Source: Zopfochytrium polystomum
Lineage: Eukaryota; Chytridiomycota; Chytridiomycetes; Chytridiales; Chytridiaceae
Direction of reading: 5' to 3'
NCBI GenBank assembly: GCA_025765615.1
Contig: JAIVFJ010000593.1
Span: 1 to 20,749 of the forward strand
DNA length: 20,749 nucleotides
In this document: piece by piece, positions 1-9,500 of the stretch
Position numbering within the stretch: the first letter of the stretch is position 1
Layout of the letters: each line of letters begins with the position of its first letter
The notes under the pieces: model-generated
What the model was told of the DNA's origin: nothing
The model's input: only the letters and a program-made list of their open reading frames with translations
Databases searched by the model: none
Position numbers and translations under genes: made by a program

Positions 1-1
1 A

Positions 2-983
2 ACGGCGGCTGAGGCGGAAAATGGGAGGGATATCATCAAATGCGGAACATACGTTCAGGATCCCGCTGTCTGCTTGGATTTGTACGAACAAGCGGTGGAT
101 ATGGCGAGCAGGATGCTCGAAGGAACTGCAAGCGCCGCTCTTGATGAAATCTACATGGGGACCGCTCTGATTCGATGGAAGTAGAAAATGTCAAAGTGTT
201 GGAACTATTTTGGAAGCATCGTGAAATACTTCTTTCAATGGGTATAGTTCCATTAAGCACTCCTGGTTTCTGCTTCGCTGCAACAATGATGCAAGCGGGT
301 GTATTATTCGCAAAACTTCGTTGCAATGCTGACAGGGCTTTTAAGTTACAGATTGTTGGCACCTGATATTTTCAAGGGTTACGACAACAACGACACGGTC
401 CGCGCAGCTTGGGTGGGGTGCATCGGAGAGCGTCTGTGCTTTATAATTGCAGAGACTTCTGGTGGCAAGAAAACGGCTGCCAGGTGCTCGCGCACGTTCC
501 AAAACTGTGCAAGCTATTCTGTTTGAATGTGCGGAACTCTCCCCATGCCGAACTGCCGAAGCAGATTGCCAAATACATCAAGTCCGTCTCAGACGCGAAC
601 GCCAGCAATTCTATTGTTGAAGCAGTTTTGGCCTTTGTGATACATTTGACTCGGGTCATTCAATGGGAATCTCCGCTATCTCAGCCTTGTCCACAAGTGG
701 GGGTAATTACGTGGGCTTTTGCTTGGTGCCTGACCCAGAGGGACTTCGGAGCATTCACCCTGGTTGCAACCAGCAAATGCAAGCCTGGACAACCCCTTCA
801 GTTTTGATTCTATTATCGAAACTGGGCGAGGAGTGGATCGCCCGCTGCATTCACTGTGCTACTCGCAAAGAAGCATTGGATGTGTACCGACCCTGGGAGT
901 GCCTTTCCGTTTCCCCTCGCACTGGCCCGCAGCTGCACGAGTTTATTGGTGCAGTGATGAGATCCTTCAGATGGTCCCTCTGA
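2..983 (+). pseudogene. Unidentified gene fragment, broken or with unresolved introns
   Basis: The first kilobase holds four protein-like plus-strand stretches in different frames. Positions 2-184 read as a helical segment ending ALDEIYMGTALIRWK before a TAG. Positions 175-366 continue in another frame with VENVKVLELFWKHREILL. Positions 409-690 include LPKQIAKYIKSVSDANASNS. Positions 790-983 read SKLGEEWIARCIHCATRKEA and end in TGA at 981-983. The segments overlap or nearly abut, which leaves little room for introns, so frameshift decay or sequence errors are likelier than a simple exon chain. The composition suggests an alpha-helical intracellular protein. I do not recognise the family. The 5' end lies outside the window. 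Confidence 0.35.
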
Positions 984-1386
984 ACGTTAATTCTAGTGTT
1001 TGATACCCTGTTAGACAGATCAGTTGGGAGGCAAGTAGTAGGGTTGAAACACCCCCAAGACATAAGCCCAATAAAGTTAGTTTTTGCCTATTATTTGCTT
1101 TCCTTCACTATAGCGCCCAGACCCCAGGGTCAAAGGAGGAGAGTAGTCTCACGCCTTCTCCAGCCTCTATCCAGTCCAGGTGACTGAAAAGGAGAGAAGA
1201 GAGACCGCAGGACAGACAGACAACACACACAGATTGTGTGGACCCGCGTGGGGTCTTCTCTCCTTCTGTGCGAGAGACATTGGTGGAACAGGTGTCCTGT
1301 CCGCCCTTGCATCACTGCGCCACGGCTTTGGCGCGACAGGGTGGGGGAGTGGAATGTTTGTAAGGGGACGCACAAAAGTCGAAAAG

Positions 1387-1414
1387 AGCGAGAGAAGTGA
1401 GAGCGAGAGAGAGA

Positions 1415-1489
<75 letters not shown>
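1387..1489. repeat. (GA)n microsatellite, about 100 bp, slightly interrupted
   Basis: This is a nearly pure GA tract with a few interruptions, including one T at about 1449. The opposite strand is therefore pure pyrimidine (CT)n. It lies about 240-340 bp before the proposed halogenase start codon. Mirror-symmetric GA/CT tracts can form triplex DNA and bind GAGA-type factors in other systems. Whether either happens here is unknown. Confidence 0.95.
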
Positions 1490-1510
1490 CCGCCAGTATG
1501 TATTTCATCA

Positions 1511-1538
1511 CACGCACACACACACACACACACACACA
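1511..1538. repeat. (CA)n microsatellite
   Basis: About 13 CA units with one interrupting G lie 22 bp after the GA tract and about 190 bp before the halogenase ATG. The gene's sense strand reads CA, the opposite polarity to the GT tracts upstream of the three Rho genes. Confidence 0.93.
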
Positions 1539-1726
1539 AATTTCCAGGCCTCGCAGCAGCACTTCCTTCGCACCCCCGCAGTAGTCCCCACCAAACCACC
1601 AAACCACCACCACCCCCCTTCGCTCGCTTCCCCCGCCGTGTCCCTTCATTTTAAAGTCCACCCTCCCACCCTTTTCGCACACGTCACGCCGTGCCTCTTC
1701 GCCTCCTCCTCTGTTGACAAAGCAAA

Positions 1727-4246
1727 ATGAGCGTTAGGCATTCTCAACCCCCCGCCAGAAGCCCCGTGATGCCATCCTTCCTGTTTCGTCGACGCCGCCC
1801 TGACTCGGCGCCGCCCTCGGTAACCACCCCAAAAGGGTCCCCGCTCGGCACTCTCGCGTCCGAGCTCCAAGCCCGCTCGGTCGGCCGGCCACGGCTCCAC
1901 CAGCCCGGTCGGACCTTCCCCTCGCCCCGGAGTTCCGTTTCGCAAGGCTCAAGGCGCTGTACCCGGACCTGACGCCCACCCAGCTCATCAATGCAAACAA
2001 CCACGACTTCAACGATGTCTTGGCGGGCAAGGTCGACCCCGCCGCGACGCCTGCCGTTCCAGCGAACGCAGACGTTGTGGTTGCAGGCGCGGGAATGGCC
2101 AGCCTTATCTACGCCATTGAGCTCAAGGTGAAGAGAGAAGAGGAATGCTACGTTGATTCTTTCAACGCGACTGACTTACCCATTCACCTCCGCTCCTCCC
2201 AACCCCGACCCCACCAACCCCAGAAAGCGCGCCCCGAAACCAGCATCGTCATCATTGAAAAGTCCAGCCAGCCCTCGTACAAAATAGGTGAATCCTCCCT
2301 CGCGCCGCTCCTCAACTTTCTTCACTCCCACGTGCTGCCCGGCCCGTACCTCTTCCGCCTCTTTGCACTCAAAGACGGCCTCGACTTTGCGCTCATCGAC
2401 AGGGAGAGCGACGGCGCGGACGCCGCCGCCGCGCGCTATTTCGACATTGGCGGCGTCGTACACTCGATCCAGATGGAGCGGCCCGTCGCGGAGATGTTGC
2501 TCGTCATGCGCGCGCAGCAGCTGGGCGTCAAGGTGTTCTTTGGCATCGCGGTCGTGCCGGCGAGATCTCACGTGGCGGGAGCGGGCGCCGCCGCCGCCGC
2601 CGGCGAAAAGACCGTCGGCATTTCCGTCGCGCAGGGGTTGGTCTCCTCCAGAGGCAAGGCACAGCCGTCGGGCCGCAACGGCCGTCTGCGATTGTTTGGA
2701 AAGCCGCTGTTTGCCGCCCGCTCGAAGCAGCAGGTCGCGGTCCCTCCTGCCCTCACTGAAATCAAAGCCAAAGTGGTTGCGGACGGCACCGGGCTGGTCA
2801 GGGCTTTGGTGGGAAAGGAGTCGACGACAAAGTCGTTTGAGGGTGTCAACTTTCACGCGTACTGGGCCTACTTTGAGGAGGACGTCTTCAAGGAGGAGCA
2901 CGCTATTCGCGACTGGCACTATCCCACAACAACTCATCTCTGTTTCAAAGAAGGCTGGTCGTGGTGGATGTAAGTGTTTCATTTACAGTTGTTCCAACCA
3001 GTTTCTCAAAGTTTTGCCTTTTTCGTAACAAGTCGACTCCTCTCGTGGAGGTCCACACCCACCGAAAGCATGATGGACTATATCAACTATCTCCTACAAA
3101 TGCACGAGGCAAACATCGAACCGGCTAACCTGCCGACCATACAAACTCTCTCCTCGACCTTCGGCTGCACCTGGAAGCGCATCGCCTCGATCGGCTTCGT
3201 CGTCCGCAACGACATGCAAGACGCCTTCCCCCCGGCACCCTTTGTCGACAACAACCACGCCGGTGACGGCGAAAAGCGCTTCTGGGCCATCGCGCACGCC
3301 TACCCGCACCTCACTCGCATCCTCCGCGACTCTGGCCGCTACACGCTTCTCCACAACTACTACGGCGCGACCCGCGGCACCTACTTCTCGCGCAAAAACA
3401 TGTCCTACTACCAGGACGTTGTCGCCGGCGCGGGTTGGTTCGCCCTCGGCATCGCCGTCGGGTTCACGACGCCGCTCATCAGCCCGGGCCTCAACGCCAT
3501 CTGCATCCCGACCGCCTCGCTCGCCGCGAGCTTGACCGCCCGCCAGCTCGGCGCCGTCGCGGAGGGCGGCGGTAGTGGTGGTGGAGACGCGGCGGACGCG
3601 GTCGCGGCGGCAGCCGCTGCCGAGTATGCGACCACTGTGGCGAGGCAGTTGCAGACGCTGCGCGAGGCGGACTTGCTGCTGTACAATATCTTTCGGCACC
3701 CGCGCCTGTTTGACGCCGTGTTCTACCTGTACTTCATGCGCATCGCCGTCGACGCGTCCGTAAAAAGCCGCCGCCACCGGCGGCGACGGCGGCGGCAACA
3801 TGACGAAAACGTTTTCGAGCCTCGGCCCCACGCTGGACGGCAGCAGCGCCGTCGGCAGCGGCAACAGCGACGACCTGACGGGGTCGACCTGGGCGTCCTC
3901 CATCCTCTCGCTGATCGCCGGCGGCGACGGCGAGCTGCCCGAGTCCGTCCTAACGCAAGTGGAATCCCTCTGCAGCCGGTACCGGCAGGTCGTCCTCCGC
4001 GACAACAAGGTGATGGGCAACTACGCGGACGTGATGCGGTACTTTGACGCGGAGCTTCGGTTCGCGCCGGACAAGGGCGTGAGGTACAACCCGCGCATGC
4101 CCGCGGTCAACTGCGGTCAGTGCATGTTTGCCAACAGCGTCAAGACCGCGCCGAGGTGCGTCATGTGCGATGCGGCGCTGCCGCCGTACCTCGCTGTCCC
4201 GCTCAGCGCTCGTGGTGGAGGCGGCGGTAATGCCGGTGCGGCGTGA
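1727..4246 (+). CDS. FAD-dependent halogenase-like flavoprotein with C-terminal zinc ribbon
   Basis: Probable flavin-dependent halogenase/monooxygenase of the tryptophan-halogenase family, which use FADH2, O2 and halide to halogenate electron-rich substrates. Exons: 1727-1819, 1933-2127, 2224-2969, 3033-4246, about 749 residues. The FAD-binding fold starts at DVVVAGAGMAS. KIGESSLAP matches the conserved GES strand. LKDGLDF supplies a candidate catalytic Lys. GWSWW joined across intron 3 to IRLLSW matches the W-x-W-x-I halogenase signature, but Arg replaces the usual Pro. YYQDVVAGAGWFALGIAVGF and SPGLN form the second FAD-contact region. The C-terminus carries CGQC followed by CVMC, a Cys4 zinc-ribbon pattern. 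The frame changes at 3761-3767, in the run GTAAAAAGCC: one A fewer would join the two coding halves through a Gly/Ala-rich linker. Introns 2 and 3 are well supported. Exon 1 and intron 1 are inferred. Substrate unknown. Confidence 0.83.
3761..3767 (+). other. Frame break at an A5 run within the halogenase gene
   Basis: Upstream of this point the coding frame reads LYFMRIAVDASVK. Downstream the protein-like frame reads AAATGGDGGGNMTKTFSS and continues to the zinc ribbon. The two are offset by one base at a run of five A residues. Removing one A makes the gene continuous. I looked for GT-AG introns from the GT at 3760, and the nearby AG sites all give the wrong phase. A homopolymer sequencing error or a real frameshift allele are the two explanations. 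Confidence 0.6.
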
Positions 4247-4836
4247 AGGCCTCTTGAAAAGTATTAATAGGGTGGCGAGCTCCTGCGGCACATACTCTCA
4301 TAATATTCACGGTAGCCCCACGTATCCCTCTCAGTCATTTATTGGAAATGAGTCTAGCTTTTCGTGTTTCTCGCCTTTTTGTGTGTCCAAGTCGCGTCAG
4401 TTGTTCTGTCTCTGTCAGGAATGTTTGAAGCAGTAGTAAAAACCTCTCTGGCTGCCCACATCCTCCCCCTTTCATTCCCTCTTTCTTCCATTTCCAATAC
4501 TCGTACAAGCCATGCAGTAAAGACTCAAAGCTCGTTGCTGTTTGGAACTTGTCTGTTTAAGAATGAAGCGAGGCCGGAACGAAAAAATAAAAGCAAAAGT
4601 TGAGGAAAACTCGATCAAAATTTCTCCTTCAACAGTGCAGTTTACGTGTTAACATGGATTTGGAAAAACAAGCAGCTACAACAGAAAGATGTAGCACGAC
4701 CAAACGAGAAGCACTTCAAAACCATTTTCAATACCAACATCGCACTACTACGAAAATCATAATAAAAAAGAATACAAATGCACCGATGAGGGACGGTCAA
4801 GACGCAATAGGGATCAGCTGCGCTACTTTCACGCAC
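4247..4836. other. Convergent intergenic region (halogenase 3' / Rho copy A 3')
   Basis: The halogenase (+) and Rho copy A (-) converge here. No gene is supported. The sequence is AT-richer than the flanking exons. An AATAAA at 4586-4591 could serve as the halogenase polyadenylation signal, though it lies about 340 nt after the stop. The open frames across this stretch have no recognisable protein character. Confidence 0.4.
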
Positions 4837-5985
4837 TCAGAGAAGGGCGCATTTCGGCCCATGCGGCCTTCCACCCAGCCGATTCCCCGACCGCCGCCTC
4901 GGAGGGATTGTGGAACGCAAGGCGTGCTTAAACACGTCCATCACTCCCTCGCCCGTCCTCGCGCTGCACTCGATGTACCTGTAGGCGCCGATCCGCGCCG
5001 CTGCTTCTTCGCCCTATGGAATAAAGTAAAGCCAAAAGTCAACGTGCTGGAATGGGAGGGGATCTCTAAAGAATCAAAGCAAAGCCACACCTGTTGAGGC
5101 GTGATGGGTGCCTGGCCAATTCGTCGCAGTTCCTCGATCACGCGGGGATCGTGGCGAAGATCCTTTTTGCAGCCAACCAAGATAATCGGCCGGTTGGGGC
5201 AGTAGTGCAGTATCTCTTCATACCACTGCCACAAAAAAAGGCGTCAAAACGAAGGGGGGGAAAAGATAGGAGAAAGTACCTTTACTGAAACGTTTTCCAA
5301 AGAGTCCGGCGAGTCTATGGAGAAGCAGATCAGAATGACGTCGGTGTCGTTGTATGAAAGCGGTCGGAGCCGGTCATAGTCTTCTTGACCCGCGGTGTCC
5401 CACAAGGAAAGCGCGATGGGCTGTCCGTCAAGGTTGACGTCGGCGACGTAGGTCTGCGAGGAGTTTATTATGTGAGCGCGGACAGAGAAGGAAATTTCGT
5501 AAGGTGAGCAGTAATTATACCTCAAAAACCGTGGGTACATGCGTCTGTGGAGAGGGGAAGAAGGCAGGAGTTCGTGCGAGTGGAAAGAAGGGTCAGCAGC
5601 CAGTTCGGAGCACACTACTGGGTGGCACTTTTTGGGTCAAGTTTGCGCCACTCCTGGCACGTGAAGATCGCTTCAACCCCAAGAAGCGAGAAGAAGCGAG
5701 AAGAAGCGAGAACTGGGCCACCAAAGGCCCGCAAAGAACGACAGGGCGCGACAGCAGGATGGGACGACGGGAGGCAATGGGGGCCAGTGCGTGAGTGCAC
5801 TCGGGAGGATGACGGGGCAGGACAGCGATGGACGGTCGGGCCCGTTTGGGAGGGGAGTAGGCGTTACTTGCCTCGGGAAACTTCTGGTTTGTGAACACAA
5901 AGAGGAGGCAGGTCTTGCCGCATGCGCCGTCTCCAACGACAACGAGCTTTCGCCTGATGACCGGGCTGTCGGCCGACGCAAGCAT
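4837..5985 (-). CDS. Rho-family small GTPase, copy A (CAAX CALL)
   Basis: Rho1/RhoA-type GTPase that cycles between GDP and GTP at membranes to control actin and, in fungi, cell-wall synthesis. Exons on the minus strand, 5' to 3': 5985-5872, 5544-5521, 5453-5280, 5225-5091, 5013-4837; 207 residues. Visible motifs: P-loop GDGACGKT, Switch I THVPTVFE, Switch [15 protein letters not shown] with catalytic Gln, GCKKDLR base recognition, the Rho-specific insert around [22 protein letters not shown], a basic tail and terminal CALL, which predicts geranylgeranylation. Each exon length is a multiple of three, so all introns are phase 0. Intron 1 (5545-5871) begins GCAAGT, a GC-AG intron. Two effector-loop positions are unusual: His replaces Tyr34 and Thr replaces Asn41 (RhoA numbering). 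It convergently faces the halogenase. Confidence 0.97.
5521..5544 (-). other. 24-nt Switch I microexon of Rho copy A
   Basis: This exon encodes THVPTVFE, equivalent to RhoA residues 33-40. It is preceded by CTCTCCACAG and followed by GTATAA on the minus strand. It is flanked by introns of 327 nt (upstream) and 67 nt (downstream). Its length and position match the microexons of copies B and C exactly. Confidence 0.93.
5681..5710. repeat. 10-bp minisatellite, three perfect copies
   Basis: The unit AAGAAGCGAG is repeated three times in tandem inside the GC-AG intron 1 of Rho copy A. On the transcribed strand it reads as a CTCGCTTCTT pyrimidine-rich repeat. No function is evident. Confidence 0.9.
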
Positions 5986-6140
5986 TTTATTTGTTTGCGA
6001 GGGAGGAGATGCGTCGACACGAAAACGGGAAGCGTGTTTCGCAATGGGCGAGCCCACTAGCCCACTTTGTTGCGTGCGGTCAAGCCTGTTCAACTCGCGT
6101 CTGTGCTCGTGGCAAGTGCGGGGCTCTGGGCGCCGCGTCG

Positions 6141-6148
6141 TTATTATA
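6141..6148 (-). promoter_or_regulatory. TATA-like element of Rho copy A
   Basis: The minus strand reads TATAATAA about 156-163 bp upstream of the copy A start codon. Copy B has TATAAA at a similar distance (about 135 bp) from its ATG. This is a match to the consensus only; no transcription start is known. Confidence 0.35.
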
Positions 6149-6275
6149 GTCTGACGGGGATCTCATGTCATGCCAAAAAGCTCCGCAAAAAGTTGGAAGA
6201 AAAGAAGAAGGGTGGGAGAGTGACCTTGCCGCCGCCCAGAATCATGCGATGCAGGAAAACAAAACACATTCGGAT

Positions 6276-6326
6276 ACACACACACACACACACTCACACT
6301 CACACACACACACACACACACACACA
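6276..6326. repeat. (CA)n microsatellite, (GT)n on the Rho copy A sense strand
   Basis: About 25 CA dinucleotides with two CT interruptions. Read in the direction of Rho copy A transcription this is a (GT)n tract about 290-340 bp upstream of the start codon, the same polarity as the tracts before copies B and C. Confidence 0.94.
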
Positions 6327-7483
6327 GTGCGCAAGCCCTTTCAAAGTGGGTCCTGGGAGGAGCCACGGGGATGTGCTGCGCTGCTCCTCTGGAAAAGACC
6401 AAGGCATGCTTTGTCTCCAGCAATACGCGATAGCCTCAATTAACATTGCAGAGGAGTTGCCGGCTGCTGTTGGGATTCCGGAATGGCTTGTTGGAACGCG
6501 CGACGCTCCAAAAAAAATTGAAATAAAATGGAAGTTGACAAAGACAAACCAGCAATCCCTCGGGATCAAATGGAAAATCAGAAAGAATCACGTACCCAGT
6601 CCAAAGATATGTCGAGAAAGGATCAGTCTCGCTCACACAATGAACTAGGGTGAAAGGTGAGCGTTGGTGCTTTGTGAAGGACCAGGCGCTACCGCACACC
6701 TTTCCAGAAAGTTTTGCGACGTTGCTGTTTCATTCCAGATTGCTTCAGTGGAGAATAAGGCCTTAAGTAGCTAATAAACTGTGACTGATGTTACTGTCTT
6801 CTGTTGGAAGTCGAAAAAAAAATGTCTCGATCCTCAAAAAGGACATCAGCATATGATAATGTGATGAGCGTGTGGGACACTGCCGTCCCATTTCATATTG
6901 TTTCAACTCTCGGTCGAGATGGGCAAATCCGAGAATAAGACCTGAAGCCATCTGGTTCCTTTCGCGAATCGATTTGCGTACAATTGTTGCAGGTCCAAAA
7001 AAGAGTGAAAGCACCTTACCAGCCAAGGTTTCAAGGCGATGTTTCTCATCGAATATGTAGCACGTAACTAAGACACAGAGCACGGTGGGAACGCTGGGTC
7101 GGTCACGCTCTGCAGTAGACATCTTGATTCTGTGGGCCAATCAATGTGAAGGCTAGCGCTGCCTAGAGGGATCCAGCCTGCCTGCCGTTCTGCGACCGAC
7201 CGCGGGAGAACTTCATGCACAGAAGGCTTTCTTCGAATCGAAACATTTCCACGCCAAGTTGTAAAGAAACCATTCTGAAGGATCCGTGTTATTGCCATCC
7301 TTGACAGTGACAGCCGGAAAGGTACAAAAGAGCAACGGAGAGTATTGATATTGTAAACCAATATAAAGATCTACTGGGAGACTGATCCGTAGTGACTGAA
7401 AGTAAAGGAAGAAAGCAAAGAGTTTCATCGATGTAGGATGGCTTTTAAGAGTTTCGAACGATTCTACATCGTCGCCGTACTAT

Positions 7484-8479
7484 TTACACAAGCTCTACTT
7501 TGCCTTCCGCCAATAGGCCCCGAATACTGGCATATCGAAGCAAAAGAAGGTCGTCCTTGTGCAATTCAACAGTCTCTCCAGGACTTAGGAAGTTTGAAGA
7601 TTATTGTTACAAAGGACGGCTTTGCACGAAAGGTATTATAGATGTGAAGGTGCTTACTTTTTTTCGTTCAATTCATAGTCACCAATATCCTCCTTGACTC
7701 TGCAAAAGACTGCATTGTCCATGCCCGGTCCGGCAACTTGTTCAAGTAGGAGGTGACCAAGGATTAAGGGAAGCTTGGCAGAAAAATGTAACTCACCCAT
7801 GCTCAGCTGTCGCTCTGGATACACCTCATCCAAGCGCTGAGACGATTCCGGAAAACTGTCCAAAAACGAGCGGTGGTAGTGTGCTCTTGTCCGGTCGTGT
7901 AGACTGTTCCGGGCCACGCAAAAGACCCCCAACCATTAGACCTCCGAATTGACCGTCGACAAATGGAGCACTCACGCTTCGGCAAACTCCAACTCGTCGT
8001 CGCTTAATCTTGCTCTCGTCTCCTTGTCGGTGATGACGTGGAGGGTTTGTCGCTCGATCTGGATATTTTGAAGGAGGGCGTCGTCGCTCAGGGATCGCAA
8101 ACAATGTGGCCCAGGTTCAAGAAAACGGCACCTTGGCAATCCGAGTTCGAAGATAGCTGCGAATCACGAACTTGATACGCTCCACCTCGTTCAGAAAGAT
8201 AAGACGCTTGAGCGGCGTGTCGGGGTCCTCTGGATCCATCTGGTCGGCAATCTGCGTCTGTTTGTTGGATGGGTTCGGCCCATGCCAGGGTGTTGTAAGG
8301 ATCGTTTCTCACATTATTAGCGGTTTACCCCCAACCTGTGCCTCGATCAGCTCAAGCAGATTCGCAACGAGAACATCCTGAAAAGCCAGGATCTCTGGTG
8401 CGGTGCGCTCGTTGATCCAGCATTGGGTGAGCAGCGATGCGTCTGACGGTTGGGCGTCGTCGCTCAGCAGTCCGTCCAT
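7484..8479 (-). CDS. SLD5: GINS complex subunit SLD5
   Basis: SLD5 is one of four GINS subunits. GINS joins CDC45 and MCM2-7 in the CMG replicative helicase in the nucleus. Exons on the minus strand: 8479-8336, 8251-8132, 8058-7976, 7903-7797, 7736-7658, 7583-7484; 210 residues against about 223 in human SLD5. The A domain shows LLTQCWINERTAPEILAF, and the central helix shows FLNEVERIKFVIRSYLRTRI followed by IERQTLHVI. The B domain contains VFCRVKEDIGDYEL and ends LRYASIRGLLAEGKVELV, close to the conserved SLD5 C-terminus. All five introns are GT-AG, 60-84 nt in most cases, and phases agree across every junction. The start is the internal ATG at 8479-8477. The frame stays open further upstream to about 8580, but no other in-frame ATG occurs, so an extra 5' exon cannot be excluded. 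Confidence 0.93.
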
Positions 8480-8880
8480 GCCTTCGGACAATATATGCTG
8501 TGACTTGTCACGGGTGAGCAGCGTGGGCAAATTGGATGCCAACCCGCTGAAAGCTGTGAACAGGAGACTGGGCTTGGGCTATTAATGGTGAAACCGCTCA
8601 AAGAACTTCAACCTGAAACGTTGCTTATTGATGAATTGGGGATACGCAATATTTAGTACTGTGATTCACCCATGCTTTGATCATTGACATTCTCGTATCC
8701 CGATATTGTCGCAGTTCGACAATTCCAAGGGGCTTGACAATCTTGACAACCTTGGCAATTCCAAATTTAATAAGAGCTCAATTTCACATCTCTCATTCCT
8801 CCTCTCGCTTCGCACTCCAAACCCCATAAACACGACAAAGGCGTTTGTGCCGGCCAACCAATAAATACCAATCAGTCCAA
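8480..8880. other. SLD5 upstream / PIN4 downstream spacer
   Basis: This 401-bp gap separates the SLD5 start from the stop of the PIN4-type gene on the same strand. The first 100 bp remain open in the SLD5 frame without an ATG and are probably 5' UTR. The rest is AT-rich. Nothing else is recognisable. Confidence 0.4.
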
Positions 8881-9436
8881 TCACTTCCGGCCCTCGGACA
8901 TGATGATGTGGTAACCGAACTGAGTTCTTACGGGTGGATCAGTATAGACGGGAGCACTGACTGTTGATGGAGCGAGGGCGAATGCAGCATCTAATGGCAG
9001 GTTTTGGAGGAGCAACCATGCCGAGGATCAGGTGTTAGTAGCTCTCGTTAAGACTGTAGGCGCGATCGGATGATCCCTGCGGACGGCTGAGTATCCTACT
9101 CTGCTCACCTTGGAACGCTCCGACCATGGATCCCCTGACCATCCACCCGAGGGCGCCACCAGCCTTGGCCTTGTCCTCGGAGTACTCCATCGCGACCTTG
9201 TCAAACGAGACGCCTTCGCGGAGCTTGTCGAGAGCTTCCATCGCTCTGGAATGCTTCTCGCAGAGGATGTGCCGCACCTTAACGTGGCTGGCCGGCTTCA
9301 GCTTCCCGCCGCTGCCGCCACCCTTGCCGCCAGCATCGACCTCCTCGTCGTCGTCGACCGGCTTGGGTTTCTTGCCCTTGCCGCCGCCACCGCCGCCGCC
9401 GCCGCTCCCTCCGCCACTCTTCTTGTCTTTGCCCAT
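8881..9436 (-). CDS. PIN4: PIN4/Par14-type parvulin peptidyl-prolyl isomerase
   Basis: Parvulin-fold peptidyl-prolyl cis/trans isomerase of the PIN4 (Par14/EPVH) group. Relatives act in the nucleus, including pre-rRNA processing, and do not require phosphorylated substrates. Exons on the minus strand: 9436-9109 and 8990-8881, with one 118-nt GT-AG intron; 145 residues against 131 for human PIN4. The first 45-50 residues are a low-complexity Gly/Lys-rich tail with an acidic patch DDDEEVD, the counterpart of the basic N-terminus of PIN4. The catalytic domain then shows [38 protein letters not shown] and, in exon 2, [20 protein letters not shown] ending RK-stop. The active-site His of HIL and the late GYHII are present. 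The stop lies 401 bp before the SLD5 start. Confidence 0.95.
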
Positions 9437-9500
9437 CAGCAGATTTTTTTTTGGGAAATGTCCGGTTGCAGAGAATGCTACTCGCCAAGGCCGCCCCTCG

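Larger units (their letters stand above)
984..1726 (+). promoter_or_regulatory. Intergenic control region upstream of the halogenase gene
   Basis: No gene is supported here. The stretch runs from the last coding-like segment of the broken upstream gene to the proposed halogenase start. It is dominated by simple repeats (GA at 1387-1489, CA at 1511-1538), followed by a C-rich, pyrimidine-rich run at about 1550-1720 just before the ATG. That run is typical of a eukaryotic core promoter or 5' leader. No clear TATA box was found. Long open frames crossing the GA/CT repeat encode only Arg-Glu or Ser-Leu repeats and are artefacts of the microsatellite. Confidence 0.4.
5986..7483. other. Intergenic region between Rho copy A promoter and SLD5 3' end
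   Basis: No gene is supported in these 1.5 kb. The copy A promoter lies at the left: on the minus strand a TATA-like TATAATAA at 6148-6141 sits about 160 bp before the ATG, and a GT-type microsatellite at 6276-6326 sits further upstream. From about 6600 to 7480 only weak open frames are seen, none with recognisable motifs. The SLD5 transcript ends at or beyond the right edge. Confidence 0.4.

Noticed and set aside
1180..1682. Long open frames across the GA/CT repeat on both strands
   Set aside because: They encode only dipeptide runs (Arg-Glu, Ser-Leu) produced by the microsatellite and have no start context or flanking coding sequence.
3760..3870. An intron to explain the halogenase frame change
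   Set aside because: The GT at 3760 has no downstream AG giving the correct phase; the AG sites examined all lie one base out. A one-base indel at the A5 run fits better.
2176..4291. Long minus-strand open frames opposite the halogenase gene
   Set aside because: They are GC-driven shadows, rich in Arg and lacking motifs. The plus strand holds the recognisable flavoprotein motifs and splice sites.
6763..7140. 125-codon minus-strand open frame
   Set aside because: There are no motifs, no homologous feel and no splice context, and it lies in AT-rich spacer between well-supported genes.
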